From: Timema cristinae | Taxonomy: Eukaryota; Arthropoda; Insecta; Phasmatodea; Timematidae | Length of the DNA stretch: 64,000 nt | Assembly (NCBI GenBank): GCA_039000515.1 | Contig: JBCFYV010000881.1 | Span: forward strand, 1-64,000 | Reading direction: 5' to 3' | Part shown: one piece after another, positions 36,462 through 43,590 of the stretch | Position numbering within the stretch: the stretch's first letter is position 1 | Layout: every line of letters starts with the position of its first letter | Program-made: the position numbers and the translations under genes | The notes under the pieces: generated by a model | What the model saw: only the letters and a program-made list of their open reading frames with translations | Told to the model about the DNA's origin: nothing | The model's database searches: none

Positions 36462-36562
36462 TATTTTCGTAACCTAGACGCCTTAAATAGAGTTTATTGG
36501 CAGGTGTTAACACTTTCACTGTCCTTCTCTCAATGTTTCGAGGAAGACTTCGCCGTCTTGTT

Positions 36563-37273
36563 TTATCTAGTACGAGTCCCATCCCCAGCGACTCGTTTCA
36601 GATGCAGACGTAGTGATATCGTCTCGTCCCTAAAGTTGATGATATCACCTCGTTCGTCAACAAGTCGTACCGCGATAGACTCTATTACTCGCTTCGTTAC
36701 CGGAAGGTAAATGATATTGTTAGGCGCTTCCACTATCTTATAGCCTGGCGGGACAGTCATGCTGAACTCGTGCATGGTATGGCTCGGTTCTCCGTTGACG
36801 TAAGCTCCGCTAGCGAGACTGCATTCTATGCGGATCACATTCACATGAAGAATATTCACTGTATTGGTAGATATGTGCGTCTTCCCTGCAGGAAGTATGA
36901 CCGAGTCGAACCCTAGCAAGGATGCAAACGTGTCAGGTCGGGTAAAGTCGATAGGTTTATTGCAAGTGATATAGCTCTTTAAAGTGATAGGGTCACCGAT
37001 AATCGAGAGCTTTACATTACTCGGGACTTCCCTTCGCAAGAATCGATCCAACGCCTCAAGTTCATAGGTGCCCGGAGGCACTGTATACTCTTTACCGTCA
37101 CAATAAAATTTATTATTACGCTCGTCAATGTTCGGTATGGAATTGAACGTGGCCAGATTGATCAGTCCGATGAACCATTCTTCTTCACGATTCTCTTCTC
37201 CGAGCAGGATATGAGGGAAGTAGTTCTCTGTCAGATTCGAACTCTGACCTGTCAGTGTAAGCGTCATAGACAT
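36563..37273 (-). CDS. Penton-like minor capsid protein (single jelly roll)
   Basis: 236 uninterrupted codons starting MSMTLTLTGQSSNLTENYFP. The FNSIPNIDERNNKFY, PPGTYELEALDRFL and LLGFDSVILP stretches are characteristic of the minor capsid (penton) protein of arthropod Polintons, expected at the fivefold vertices. The C-terminus ends in a beta-rich segment (ISLRLHLKRV). It lies between the protease and the major capsid gene on the same strand, a usual pairing. Open throughout and of normal length. Confidence 0.8.
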   Translation of the reverse strand: MSMTLTLTGQSSNLTENYFPHILLGEENREEEWFIGLINLATFNSIPNIDERNNKFYCDGKEYTVPPGTYELEALDRFLRREVPSNVKLSIIGDPITLKSYITCNKPIDFTRPDTFASLLGFDSVILPAGKTHISTNTVNILHVNVIRIECSLASGAYVNGEPSHTMHEFSMTVPPGYKIVEAPNNIIYLPVTKRVIESIAVRLVDERGDIINFRDETISLRLHLKRVAGDGTRTR

Positions 37274-37291
37274 ATTTACTAAGTTCGAACG

Positions 37292-37646
37292 TCAGCGCGA
37301 GTATTTAAGGAAGGTTAAACAAAGATGACCGCATAAAACGGTACCGTACTCTTGATACCGAGTATGATTATAGGTGATGGGTATTCCTCCGAGATAACGA
37401 ACAAGTTCGAGCGGCGGCCTTAGATCACCGAAACTATCGAAATAATCGGCTCGTTCACCGTTTTTCTTATACGCCACCCAATGCGTACCCTTACCGCTAT
37501 CATCATCAAGATTGATGATGGCGTTCTCCATCTTCCAAGGAGTACCGCTAGGTAAAGCATCTCTTGCAAATACTCCTCTAAAGAAGGGGATTTTTAACTC
37601 GGCGGCGTACTTGCACAGATCCGTTTCGGTAAGGGCACGTTTAGGT
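37292..37646 (-). pseudogene. Adenain-type cysteine protease, start damaged
   Basis: Expected to mature capsid proteins. The body has GTHWVAY with the catalytic histidine (37,471-37,486), YFDSFGDLRPP, and the nucleophile block LCGHLCL (37,319-37,339), preceded by FRGVFARD as in Polinton proteases. The first ATG in this frame (37,531) would lose the FRGVF segment. The upstream coding text continues to 37,646 and meets the TGA that ends the PLA2 gene, in the same frame. An ATG overlapping that TGA (ATGA) exists but in another frame, which closes after three codons. So either the start has a one-base-class change, or translation depends on the upstream gene. Confidence 0.8.
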
Positions 37647-37648
37647 AG

Positions 37649-38260
37649 TCATTTAATTTTCGGGTAAGGTCGTAGATACATGCCTTTCCCCATAGCAATA
37701 GCTTCGAGCGTACGATTATGTCTCTGAGCCTCGTTCAATTGTTTCGTATTGGCCTTAGCACTTTGTACCGCCTTCGTGATTCCTGCAGCTCCTCCAGCGA
37801 CGGCTCCAAGCGCTGCGATCAGAGGTAGTATAGGTAGAATTCCGCCCTTCTTCTTACGGCGTCTAGTAGTAGTAGTAGTAGGACGCCGTTGACGACGTTG
37901 AGTCTTCTTCTTCTTCTTTAGACCTGAACCCATCTTGACTTTAGCTTTCATCGCGTTGGTGACTGTCCACGCGGCGGCTTTCTCACCCAACTTTGAGTCA
38001 GGCGCAAGTAATCTTTTCCACGATTTCTCGATAAGTTCACGATCTGCAGTATGACGTCCTGCAAGATCTTTCACCTTGGAGTATGCGATATCGTGATCTT
38101 TACAGTGTCGATCTAACTCGTTTATTCCAGGATCACCCCGTTTCAATCGTTTTTCCAACTTTGTTCCCGGTCCGCAGTACTGGTATCCAGGTATATGCGC
38201 TTCAAACGGTAGATTATTGATTATCTTATCCAACAATCCTCCCCCTCTTCTTCGTCTCAT
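37649..38260 (-). CDS. Phospholipase A2 domain plus pX-like hydrophobic protein
   Basis: 203 open codons starting MRRRRGGGLLDKIINNLP. Residues about 25-65 form a parvovirus-VP1-type phospholipase A2 core: calcium-loop YCGPGTKL and catalytic CKDHDIAY. A lysine/arginine-rich linker follows (KKKKKTQRRQRR), then a glycine/alanine-rich hydrophobic segment (ILPILPLIAALGAVAGG, plus strand about 37,780-37,840) like adenovirus pX or minor core proteins. In known viruses such domains breach membranes during entry, so a virion location is likely. It is first in the leftward cluster and shares a 61-bp promoter with the ATPase. Its TGA directly precedes the protease text in frame. Confidence 0.85.
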   Translation of the reverse strand: MRRRRGGGLLDKIINNLPFEAHIPGYQYCGPGTKLEKRLKRGDPGINELDRHCKDHDIAYSKVKDLAGRHTADRELIEKSWKRLLAPDSKLGEKAAAWTVTNAMKAKVKMGSGLKKKKKTQRRQRRPTTTTTRRRKKKGGILPILPLIAALGAVAGGAAGITKAVQSAKANTKQLNEAQRHNRTLEAIAMGKGMYLRPYPKIK

Positions 38261-38321
38261 GACACGTACTGATTAGCATTTATATAGGTGTGCGCATTAT
38301 ATAGATGAAGTAGTAGTCAAC
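38261..38321. promoter_or_regulatory. Divergent promoter between PLA2 and ATPase genes
   Basis: A 61-bp gap between opposite start codons holds two TATA-like boxes. TTTATATAGG at 38,279-38,288 serves the minus strand (CCTATATAAA). TTATATAG at 38,297-38,304 serves the plus strand, 18-25 bp from the ATG at 38,322. The close spacing implies very short leaders. Confidence 0.6.
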
Positions 38322-39015
38322 ATGCGGCTCGAGAAACAGACAGATTCTTTAACTGTTCACAACAACGATCACGATGAGGGTGGAGCTTTACCTCAGAGAC
38401 ACGGTACGTTGTTACCCGATACTATCCGCTGCATCAATCTGCGGACCTTCGAATTGCGGTAAAACCAACACCATGATCAGTCTGTTGGAGGAACCTAACG
38501 GCCTACGCTTCAAGAACGTGTACGTTTACTCTAAATCGTTGTACCAGCCCAAGTATCAACGTTTATCGAAGGTCCTCTCACTCGTTAAAGGTATGGGCTA
38601 TTTCCCTTATTCCGACAACGTGGAAATTATCCCACCGTCCGAGGCTGAACCCGACTCTGTATTCATTTTCGACGACGTCGCTTGCGATAAACAGTTTAAT
38701 ATACAGGCTTATTTCAGTATGGGTAGACATAAGGCCATAGATTGTTTCTATCTCTGTCAGACGTACTCGCGCATCCCGAAACAGATGTTGAGAGATAACG
38801 CTAATCTTCTCATCCTATTCAGGATGGACGATACGAATCTGAGACACGTCTACGACGATCACGTGAACACAGATATGACTTTCCAAAAATTTAAGGAGGT
38901 ATGCTCGCTGTGCTGGAAAGAAAACAAGTACGATTTTCTGGTGGTGAGCAAAGATCATGAGTTCGATAAAGGACGATATCGCTACGGGTTCGATACCTTT
39001 ATCTTGCACGATTAA
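38322..39015 (+). pseudogene. FtsK/HerA-type genome-packaging ATPase, one frame change
   Basis: Pumps DNA into the capsid. The ATG at 38,322 opens a frame with a RHGTLLPDTIR segment that normally precedes the P-loop in this family, but the P-loop GPSNCGKTN (38,443-38,469) lies in the next frame. The change is between about 38,430 and 38,442. Downstream, 193 codons stay open through Walker B VFIFDDVA (38,656-38,679), FSMGRHKAIDCFYLCQTY and RDNANLLILF to the stop at 39,013-39,015. An ATG at 38,374 would give an uninterrupted 213-residue product with the whole ATPase core and an unusual short N-terminus, so the gene could still work. Confidence 0.85.
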
Positions 39016-39048
39016 CAAGAAAGTATATTCAGTACACGGTAAGACATC

Positions 39049-39901
39049 ATGTCGTCCATATCTAAATTCGGTCATAGCCTCTACAAATATAGATCTCTCA
39101 TCGAGTCAGAGGGAAATCTAACTCTAAACTCTCAAGGGTATTACGACGCTAGATCGAAAAGGATCGTCAACGTCGAGTCACCCGTCACATCTAAGGATGC
39201 TCTGTAACAAGTCTTACGTCGATAGGATGGATGCAAGGCATAGTAACGAGCAGATAGTCGCTCTCAACACTGCCAAGGACCTCATCAAAGGACAGATGGA
39301 ATCACTGATTGAGGATTTGGAGAAGGACCGAATAAAATACGTTAACTTTGAGAAGAGTGTTCGTCAAGGGATGGAGGAGGTGTGGAAACTGGCTCAAGAT
39401 CGTCTCGTCGAAAATAAAACAACGCTTGACGCTTTAAGTTCAAAGCTGCTAAACCTAGAGGAAACTTTCGAGATACAACGAACCATTTACAACGATTTTA
39501 TAGCCGGAGGTCTACTACGCTTAAGAGCATCGGATGACAACAAGGTTTACAATGCAGACGGTGTAGTTTTGCGAAACATAGGTATGCCCTCATTACCTTT
39601 AGACGCCGCACCTAAAGCTTATGTAGACTCTATGGTTAATCGTAGTTTCATCTACATCTACTTGGATTCGAAACCTATGCGGAAGGATGCGAGACATTTC
39701 GAATTGACTCTAATGGGTGAACGTGGTTATAAGTTCAAGAGGGCAGGCGTCGTTTCAACGATGGTCATGAACTTGAAAGATATTATTTGCTTGTTGAATC
39801 TTAAAATTATCGACGATCCGCCTTTCGAGGTGTCCAAAGATGACTCTATATCTTTCATGATAGAGAAAAACGCCCGACAACGTCCCAGATTTTACACGTA
39901 G
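39049..39901 (+). pseudogene. Coiled-coil, fibre-like protein with one frame change
   Basis: An ATG at 39,049 (MSSISKFGHSLYKYRS) opens a frame with a GYYDARSKRIVNV stretch, closed by TAA near 39,206. The next frame continues from 39,197 for 234 codons with NKSYVDR, a long heptad-like helix (about 39,230-39,480) and a second PLDAAPKAYVDS motif. It ends in a beta-rich domain. The repeated DA...K.YVD motif next to a coiled coil is common in trimeric phage tail fibres, so a fibre or spike role is plausible, but this is inference from pattern. It lies between the ATPase and DUF8207 genes. The frame change is at about 39,196-39,206. Confidence 0.6.
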
Positions 39902-39972
39902 AATTAGGTTTTACTTACGTTTAGATATAATGAACCGTTTCTTCACGGTAAGAGACATTCACACCTTACATC

Positions 39973-40710
39973 ATGACGACGAAGGTCGCGGAGGATATCA
40001 TAAAAGCTAGTAAGATTATTAAACGAAAGTATAAGCAACTACGTGATGCCCGGCACGAGTCTGAGTACGTCGCGAATGAAACGTTCAAACCTATCACGGA
40101 TCCTCTAAACAAGATGGTGAAGGCGCTCGCGGAACCTGAGGAGACGGAAGCCTTACCTGAGACATTGGAAAACAACCATCTATTGGATACTTATCTTTAT
40201 TCATCTCACGCACATTCCGATAAGACCTACGGAGTCCGTCATGAAGGTGACTCCACCAAGCTCGGAGATAGCCGTATCGTATTCAACGGGAGAGACGGTA
40301 CAATACTCCTTAACAATAAGACGGTACCATATACTCGAGGACTATTAGAATTACTTTTCAGAAGAGCACCTACCCATTATACTAAGGAGGATCTGAAAGT
40401 ATACAAGTCTATGCTTGAAGAAACGAACGCGCATCGGTTGAGAAACGAACCATACACTCGTATCAAGATGCGGGCCGGATCAAAGTATTCGTTAATCATC
40501 AAACCTATGTTTGAGGAGGAGCTTGAGGGTGAGGGTTTATACAAGATGGAGACAGGAAGAGGAGTTGATTATACCTATTGGGACGATCCTAACGAATTGG
40601 TCGATCGGTTACGACTCTTGCGCGCATCTACCGAGGCTGGTCATTCCGCTCACCATAACGAGATCGTTTCTATCATTGAGGAATTACGCGAGGCGGGAAT
40701 CATCGTATAA
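39973..40710 (+). CDS. DUF8207-type Polinton protein
   Basis: 245 open codons starting MTTKVAEDIIKASKIIKRKY. The middle has TYGVRHEGDSTKLGDSRIVF, then YTRGLLELLFRRAP and YTKEDLKVYKSMLEETNAH, the pattern of the domain called DUF8207 in arthropod Polinton proteins. Function unknown; conserved presence near the integrase suggests a structural or assembly role. A glutamate-rich EEELEGEG segment follows. Its TAA stop is embedded in a TATAAAG motif (40,706-40,712) that may be the integrase promoter. Confidence 0.8.
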   Translation: MTTKVAEDIIKASKIIKRKYKQLRDARHESEYVANETFKPITDPLNKMVKALAEPEETEALPETLENNHLLDTYLYSSHAHSDKTYGVRHEGDSTKLGDSRIVFNGRDGTILLNNKTVPYTRGLLELLFRRAPTHYTKEDLKVYKSMLEETNAHRLRNEPYTRIKMRAGSKYSLIIKPMFEEELEGEGLYKMETGRGVDYTYWDDPNELVDRLRLLRASTEAGHSAHHNEIVSIIEELREAGIIV

Positions 40711-40712
40711 AG
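40706..40712 (+). promoter_or_regulatory. TATA box of the integrase gene
   Basis: TATAAAG lies 32-38 bp before the integrase ATG at 40,744, overlapping the stop codon of the preceding gene. The same heptamer precedes the acidic-protein gene at 41,710, with similar spacing. Confidence 0.6.
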
Positions 40713-40743
40713 ACGTTCATCTCTTCTGTACTTTATCACAATC

Positions 40744-41670
40744 ATGTCTGGCGTCAAGTGGGAGATTGCACGTGAACTTCATCGTCCGGCAAGACGACGA
40801 TTTCCTCGAAGACACGTTAGCGTACGAGGCTTGAACGAGCTCCTTCAGGCCGATCTGGTGGAGATGATACCCTACTCTGGATCGAATAAGGGCTTCAAGT
40901 ACCTTCTCACAGTCATCGACGTGTATTCCAAGAGGGCTTGGGCCGCACCCGTCAAGACTAAGACGGGTAAGAACGTCAGTGCAGCAATGGCTCTCCTCCT
41001 CAACAAGGTGGGTTTACCTCGCGTACGTCATCTCCAAACGGATAATGGTACAGAGTTTTACAACCCTGAATTCAAAACGCTCATGAAGAGAAAGAGAATC
41101 AATCATTATTCTACATACAGCAACGTCAAGGCTAGCGTCGTGGAACGATTTAATCGTACTCTCAAGAACATGATGTGGAGGAGGTTCACGGCTAAAGGTT
41201 CATATCGATGGATCGATATGATTGATTCCTTACTGGATGAATACAACCGTACAGTACACTCGACCATAAAGATGAGACCTATAGACGTCAAGGACGATAG
41301 ACTTTTACATACCGTCTATAAACGTTTCAAGATGTCAGATTCCACGCCGAACATTTTTAAAGTAGGTGATATAGTTCGTATCAGCAAGTATAAGGACGTT
41401 TTTGAAAAGGGTTATACCGCGAACTGGTCGACCGAACTGTTTAAAATACGTAACGTCGTCGAGACTAATCCCAGGACCTTCCTACTCGAAGATATGAAAG
41501 GTAATCCTATCACGGGAGGTTTCTACGGTAAGGAGCTTAGAAAGACCTCGTATCCGGACGTTTACCTCGTAGAGAAGATAATCAGACGTTCTGGAAATAG
41601 AGTAAACGTCAAATGGTTAGGCTTCGACTCGTCTCACAATTCATGGATCGAGGCGAAGGATATAGTGTAG
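40744..41670 (+). CDS. Retroviral-type integrase with chromodomain
   Basis: 308 open codons. The RVE-type core has D37 (QADLVEM), D100 (LQTDNGTEF) and E134 (VVERFNRTL), with 33 residues between the second and third catalytic residues. A C-terminal chromodomain (about residues 262-308, YLVEKIIRRSG...VKWLGF) may direct integration to chromatin. The N-terminal zinc-binding region of retroviral integrases is reduced to a basic segment, as usual in Polintons. It would bind the terminal repeats and make 6-bp staggered cuts, matching the observed duplication. No break is seen. Confidence 0.93.
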   Translation: MSGVKWEIARELHRPARRRFPRRHVSVRGLNELLQADLVEMIPYSGSNKGFKYLLTVIDVYSKRAWAAPVKTKTGKNVSAAMALLLNKVGLPRVRHLQTDNGTEFYNPEFKTLMKRKRINHYSTYSNVKASVVERFNRTLKNMMWRRFTAKGSYRWIDMIDSLLDEYNRTVHSTIKMRPIDVKDDRLLHTVYKRFKMSDSTPNIFKVGDIVRISKYKDVFEKGYTANWSTELFKIRNVVETNPRTFLLEDMKGNPITGGFYGKELRKTSYPDVYLVEKIIRRSGNRVNVKWLGFDSSHNSWIEAKDIV

Positions 41671-41709
41671 AAAGAGGGGAGGGCGCGTTCCCCTCCTCCA
41701 TCCCGAGCG

Positions 41710-41716
41710 TATAAAG
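41710..41716 (+). promoter_or_regulatory. TATA box of the acidic-protein gene
   Basis: TATAAAG in GCGTATAAAGCGGGCGTG, 35-41 bp before the ATG at 41,751, followed by a TCTCATTC initiator-like sequence. Confidence 0.6.
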
Positions 41717-41750
41717 CGGGCGTGAGGCGGGGAGACGTATCTCATTCAAC

Positions 41751-42254
41751 ATGTTTAGCCGGTTGGGTTACCGTCTGGAGGACATGAGCGATATTAAGAT
41801 TTCGAACGGTGGTTTAGAATATCATATCGCGAGTGTCGACAAAGGTTACAGCGAGTGCTGTGATTCTTCAGTGCACTGGCTCGGATGCCATAATCCCGGA
41901 ATGTGGGAATCGAGTCAGTCTGTCGAACGCTGTTCTACTGCTTGCCCGGTCTACAATCTTAAGGAAGGAGACGACCCGCTAATTCTCCGGGAATCGAGTC
42001 GGTCCATCGAACGCGGTTCTACAACTTCCCACGAGGACGAGCCGGAATCGAGTCAGTCCGGTACTACAGCTTGGCCCGAGGGGGAGTCGCCAGAGGAGGA
42101 AAACGCTTTGTGCATCGAGTTGGACCGAATCGAGCGTGAGGAACTCGATCGGGTCAAGCACGTCTCTGAACTTGAAAAGTTTCGTACGTACAACGTTCGC
42201 CGCCTAGAAGGAGACGAAGAGATCAGTGAGGATGAGGATGAACGAACATCATAA
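41751..42254 (+). CDS. Acidic serine-rich protein with internal repeats, unknown
   Basis: 167 codons starting MFSRLGYRLEDMSDIK. The centre has three imperfect repeats: ESSQSVERCSTACP, ESSRSIERGSTTSH and ESSQSGTTAWP. The C-terminal third is very acidic (EEISEDEDE). A strong TATA box precedes it, so it is probably expressed. A frame in the next phase, open without an ATG from 42,242 to about 42,385 (DYVGKVHLPGKNFGARYRSR...), looks like coding sequence and may be the original C-terminus after a frame change. I recognise no family. It is the last rightward gene before the right-end repeats. Confidence 0.6.
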   Translation: MFSRLGYRLEDMSDIKISNGGLEYHIASVDKGYSECCDSSVHWLGCHNPGMWESSQSVERCSTACPVYNLKEGDDPLILRESSRSIERGSTTSHEDEPESSQSGTTAWPEGESPEEENALCIELDRIEREELDRVKHVSELEKFRTYNVRRLEGDEEISEDEDERTS

Positions 42255-42349
42255 CGCTAGACTATGTAGGCAAAGTGCATCTGCCCGGTAAAAACTTTGG
42301 TGCACGCTACAGGAGCCGCTTTAACGCTTCACAGAGAGGACTGTTATAT

Positions 42350-42590
42350 CTGGGTGAAGGCGAGTACGAACTGTTCAAGTGGTGAAGTGTTCTAACTTGT
42401 TTAGAGAAAGATATTTTTTTGTACGCATCAAGTGAAAGACTATGAGGGAAGTATGTATCATAATAAACTGGGTGAAGGCGAATACGAACTGTTCAAGTGA
42501 TGAAGTATTCTAACATGTTTAGACAAGACTTTAGAGAAAGATTTTTTTTTGTATGCATCAAGTGAAAGACTATGAGGGAAAGAGAATTTA
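42350..42590 (+). repeat. Tandem duplication of a gene end
   Basis: A unit of about 115 bp beginning CTGGGTGAAGGCGA and containing ACGAACTGTTCAAGTG and CATCAAGTGAAAGACTATGA occurs twice (about 42,350-42,465 and 42,467-42,590). It contains the end of the unlabelled coding phase after the acidic-protein gene. Confidence 0.8.
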
Positions 42591-42719
42591 TATGTATGTA
42601 TCATCATAATCTTAAGAATATACTCGCTAAATAAAAAAGTTGTACTATTTATTTAACTCCTTGATCATAGAAATAAAAGCTAAGGTGCTATGTATGTTTC
42701 ATTCGGAGCAGGAAAATAT

Positions 42720-43043
42720 CATTTTAGATATGTATTTTTTTCCAGGCTGTTCGAGGGAAGGAGGGCTATACCCGGCATCTCCTACTCTGAGAGAGAGAGG
42801 GAGAGACAGAGAGGTAGAAAGAGGGGGGAAGAGAAGGGGAGAGAGACAGAGATAGAAAAGATCATTTTAGATATGTTTTTTTTTCAGCATAGTCTAAAAA
42901 ACTGTTCGAAGGAAAGAGAGAGAGAGAGTGAGAGACAGAAAGAGGGGAGGAGAGAAAGAGAGAGAGAGATAGAAAGAGGAGAGAAAGAGAGAGAGAGAGA
43001 TAGAAAGAGGAGAGAAAGAGAGATACATTTCTCCCCGTCTCTA
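42720..43043 (+). repeat. Right purine-rich array
   Basis: Contains the GGAGGGCTATACCCGGCATC block and TCATTTTAGATATG followed by (GA)n runs, as in the left array at 32.4-33.3 kb. It abuts the right terminal repeat. Confidence 0.85.
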
Positions 43044-43204
43044 CGTACCCGCGAATCCACGCGGCGGGAGGGGGGGGAACACGCGAGACTACGGCGAGGG
43101 AGGGGAGAGGAAGGGGAGAGGAGTGAGGTACGATCAATTACCTCACCCTCACCCTCTACCCCTCCCCCTCCTCTATGTTCTGATAGTTGACATTCTGTCT
43201 TATT
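43044..43204 (-). repeat. Polinton right terminal inverted repeat
   Basis: Inverse partner of 25,289-25,449. It ends CTGTCTTATT, directly followed by the GACAAT target duplication. Differences are confined to a handful of bases and C-run lengths. Confidence 0.93.
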
Positions 43205-43590
43205 GACAATATTCTTGTTATAATCAAGCTATTCACAATGCCGGCACAAATGAAGCAACAAGTGTTTTTTGCATGAACGTGTGGCCAAACGAGGTTCAGC
43301 CGAAATCGCTTCATGCATATTGAAGTATATCAACTCAAACTACCAGCCTCTTTCCCAGGGTGTAATTTGGTCTAACCGATGGGTTGGCCAAGATAATAAT
43401 TGGCGTATGCTTTCACTTTGTCAGTACTTAATTACACTCAGATTTTTTACAGCAGTTAATCAGAAGTTCTTGGTATCTTGTTACCAGCAAACCAATATAC
43501 GAACATACTGCCGAGTTATTTACTCACGCTTATTAACATTCTCAAGCACATTCTGTATTCTTGGGGCTCCTCCAAGGCAAATTCTTTAAA
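43205..43590 (+). pseudogene. Right half of the coding segment split by the Polinton
   Basis: Immediately after the target duplication the frame reads CYNQAIHNAGTNEATSVFC to about 43,265. A frame change at a T run (43,264-43,270) leads into ERVAKRGSAEIASCILKYIN and on to about 43,460. In the uninterrupted site this frame joins that of 25,250-25,288 without any shift. The family is not identified; the RGS.EIASC pattern is one I associate with uncharacterised arthropod, possibly transposon-derived, proteins. Confidence 0.5.

Larger units (their letters stand above)
25289..43204 (+). mobile_element. Maverick/Polinton (adintovirus-like) element, complete ends
   Basis: A 17,916-bp element with terminal inverted repeats of about 161 bp and a perfect 6-bp target duplication, GACAAT, at 25,283-25,288 and 43,205-43,210. 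The left end starts AGTAAGACAG and the right end is its near-inverse (AATAAGACAG on the minus strand), which fits the 6-bp duplications and AG-type ends known for Polintons. Genes seen: protein-primed DNA polymerase B, chromodomain integrase, packaging ATPase, adenain-type protease, double-jelly-roll-type capsid protein, penton-like protein, phospholipase A2/pX-like protein and a DUF8207-type protein. The gene set matches Polinton/adintovirus genomes. Several genes carry breaks, so it is likely an inactive or poorly resolved copy. Confidence 0.93.

Noticed and set aside
40744..41670. A retrovirus or LTR retrotransposon
   Set aside because: No gag, protease-RT or LTRs; neighbours are PolB, packaging ATPase and capsid genes, so the integrase belongs to a Polinton.
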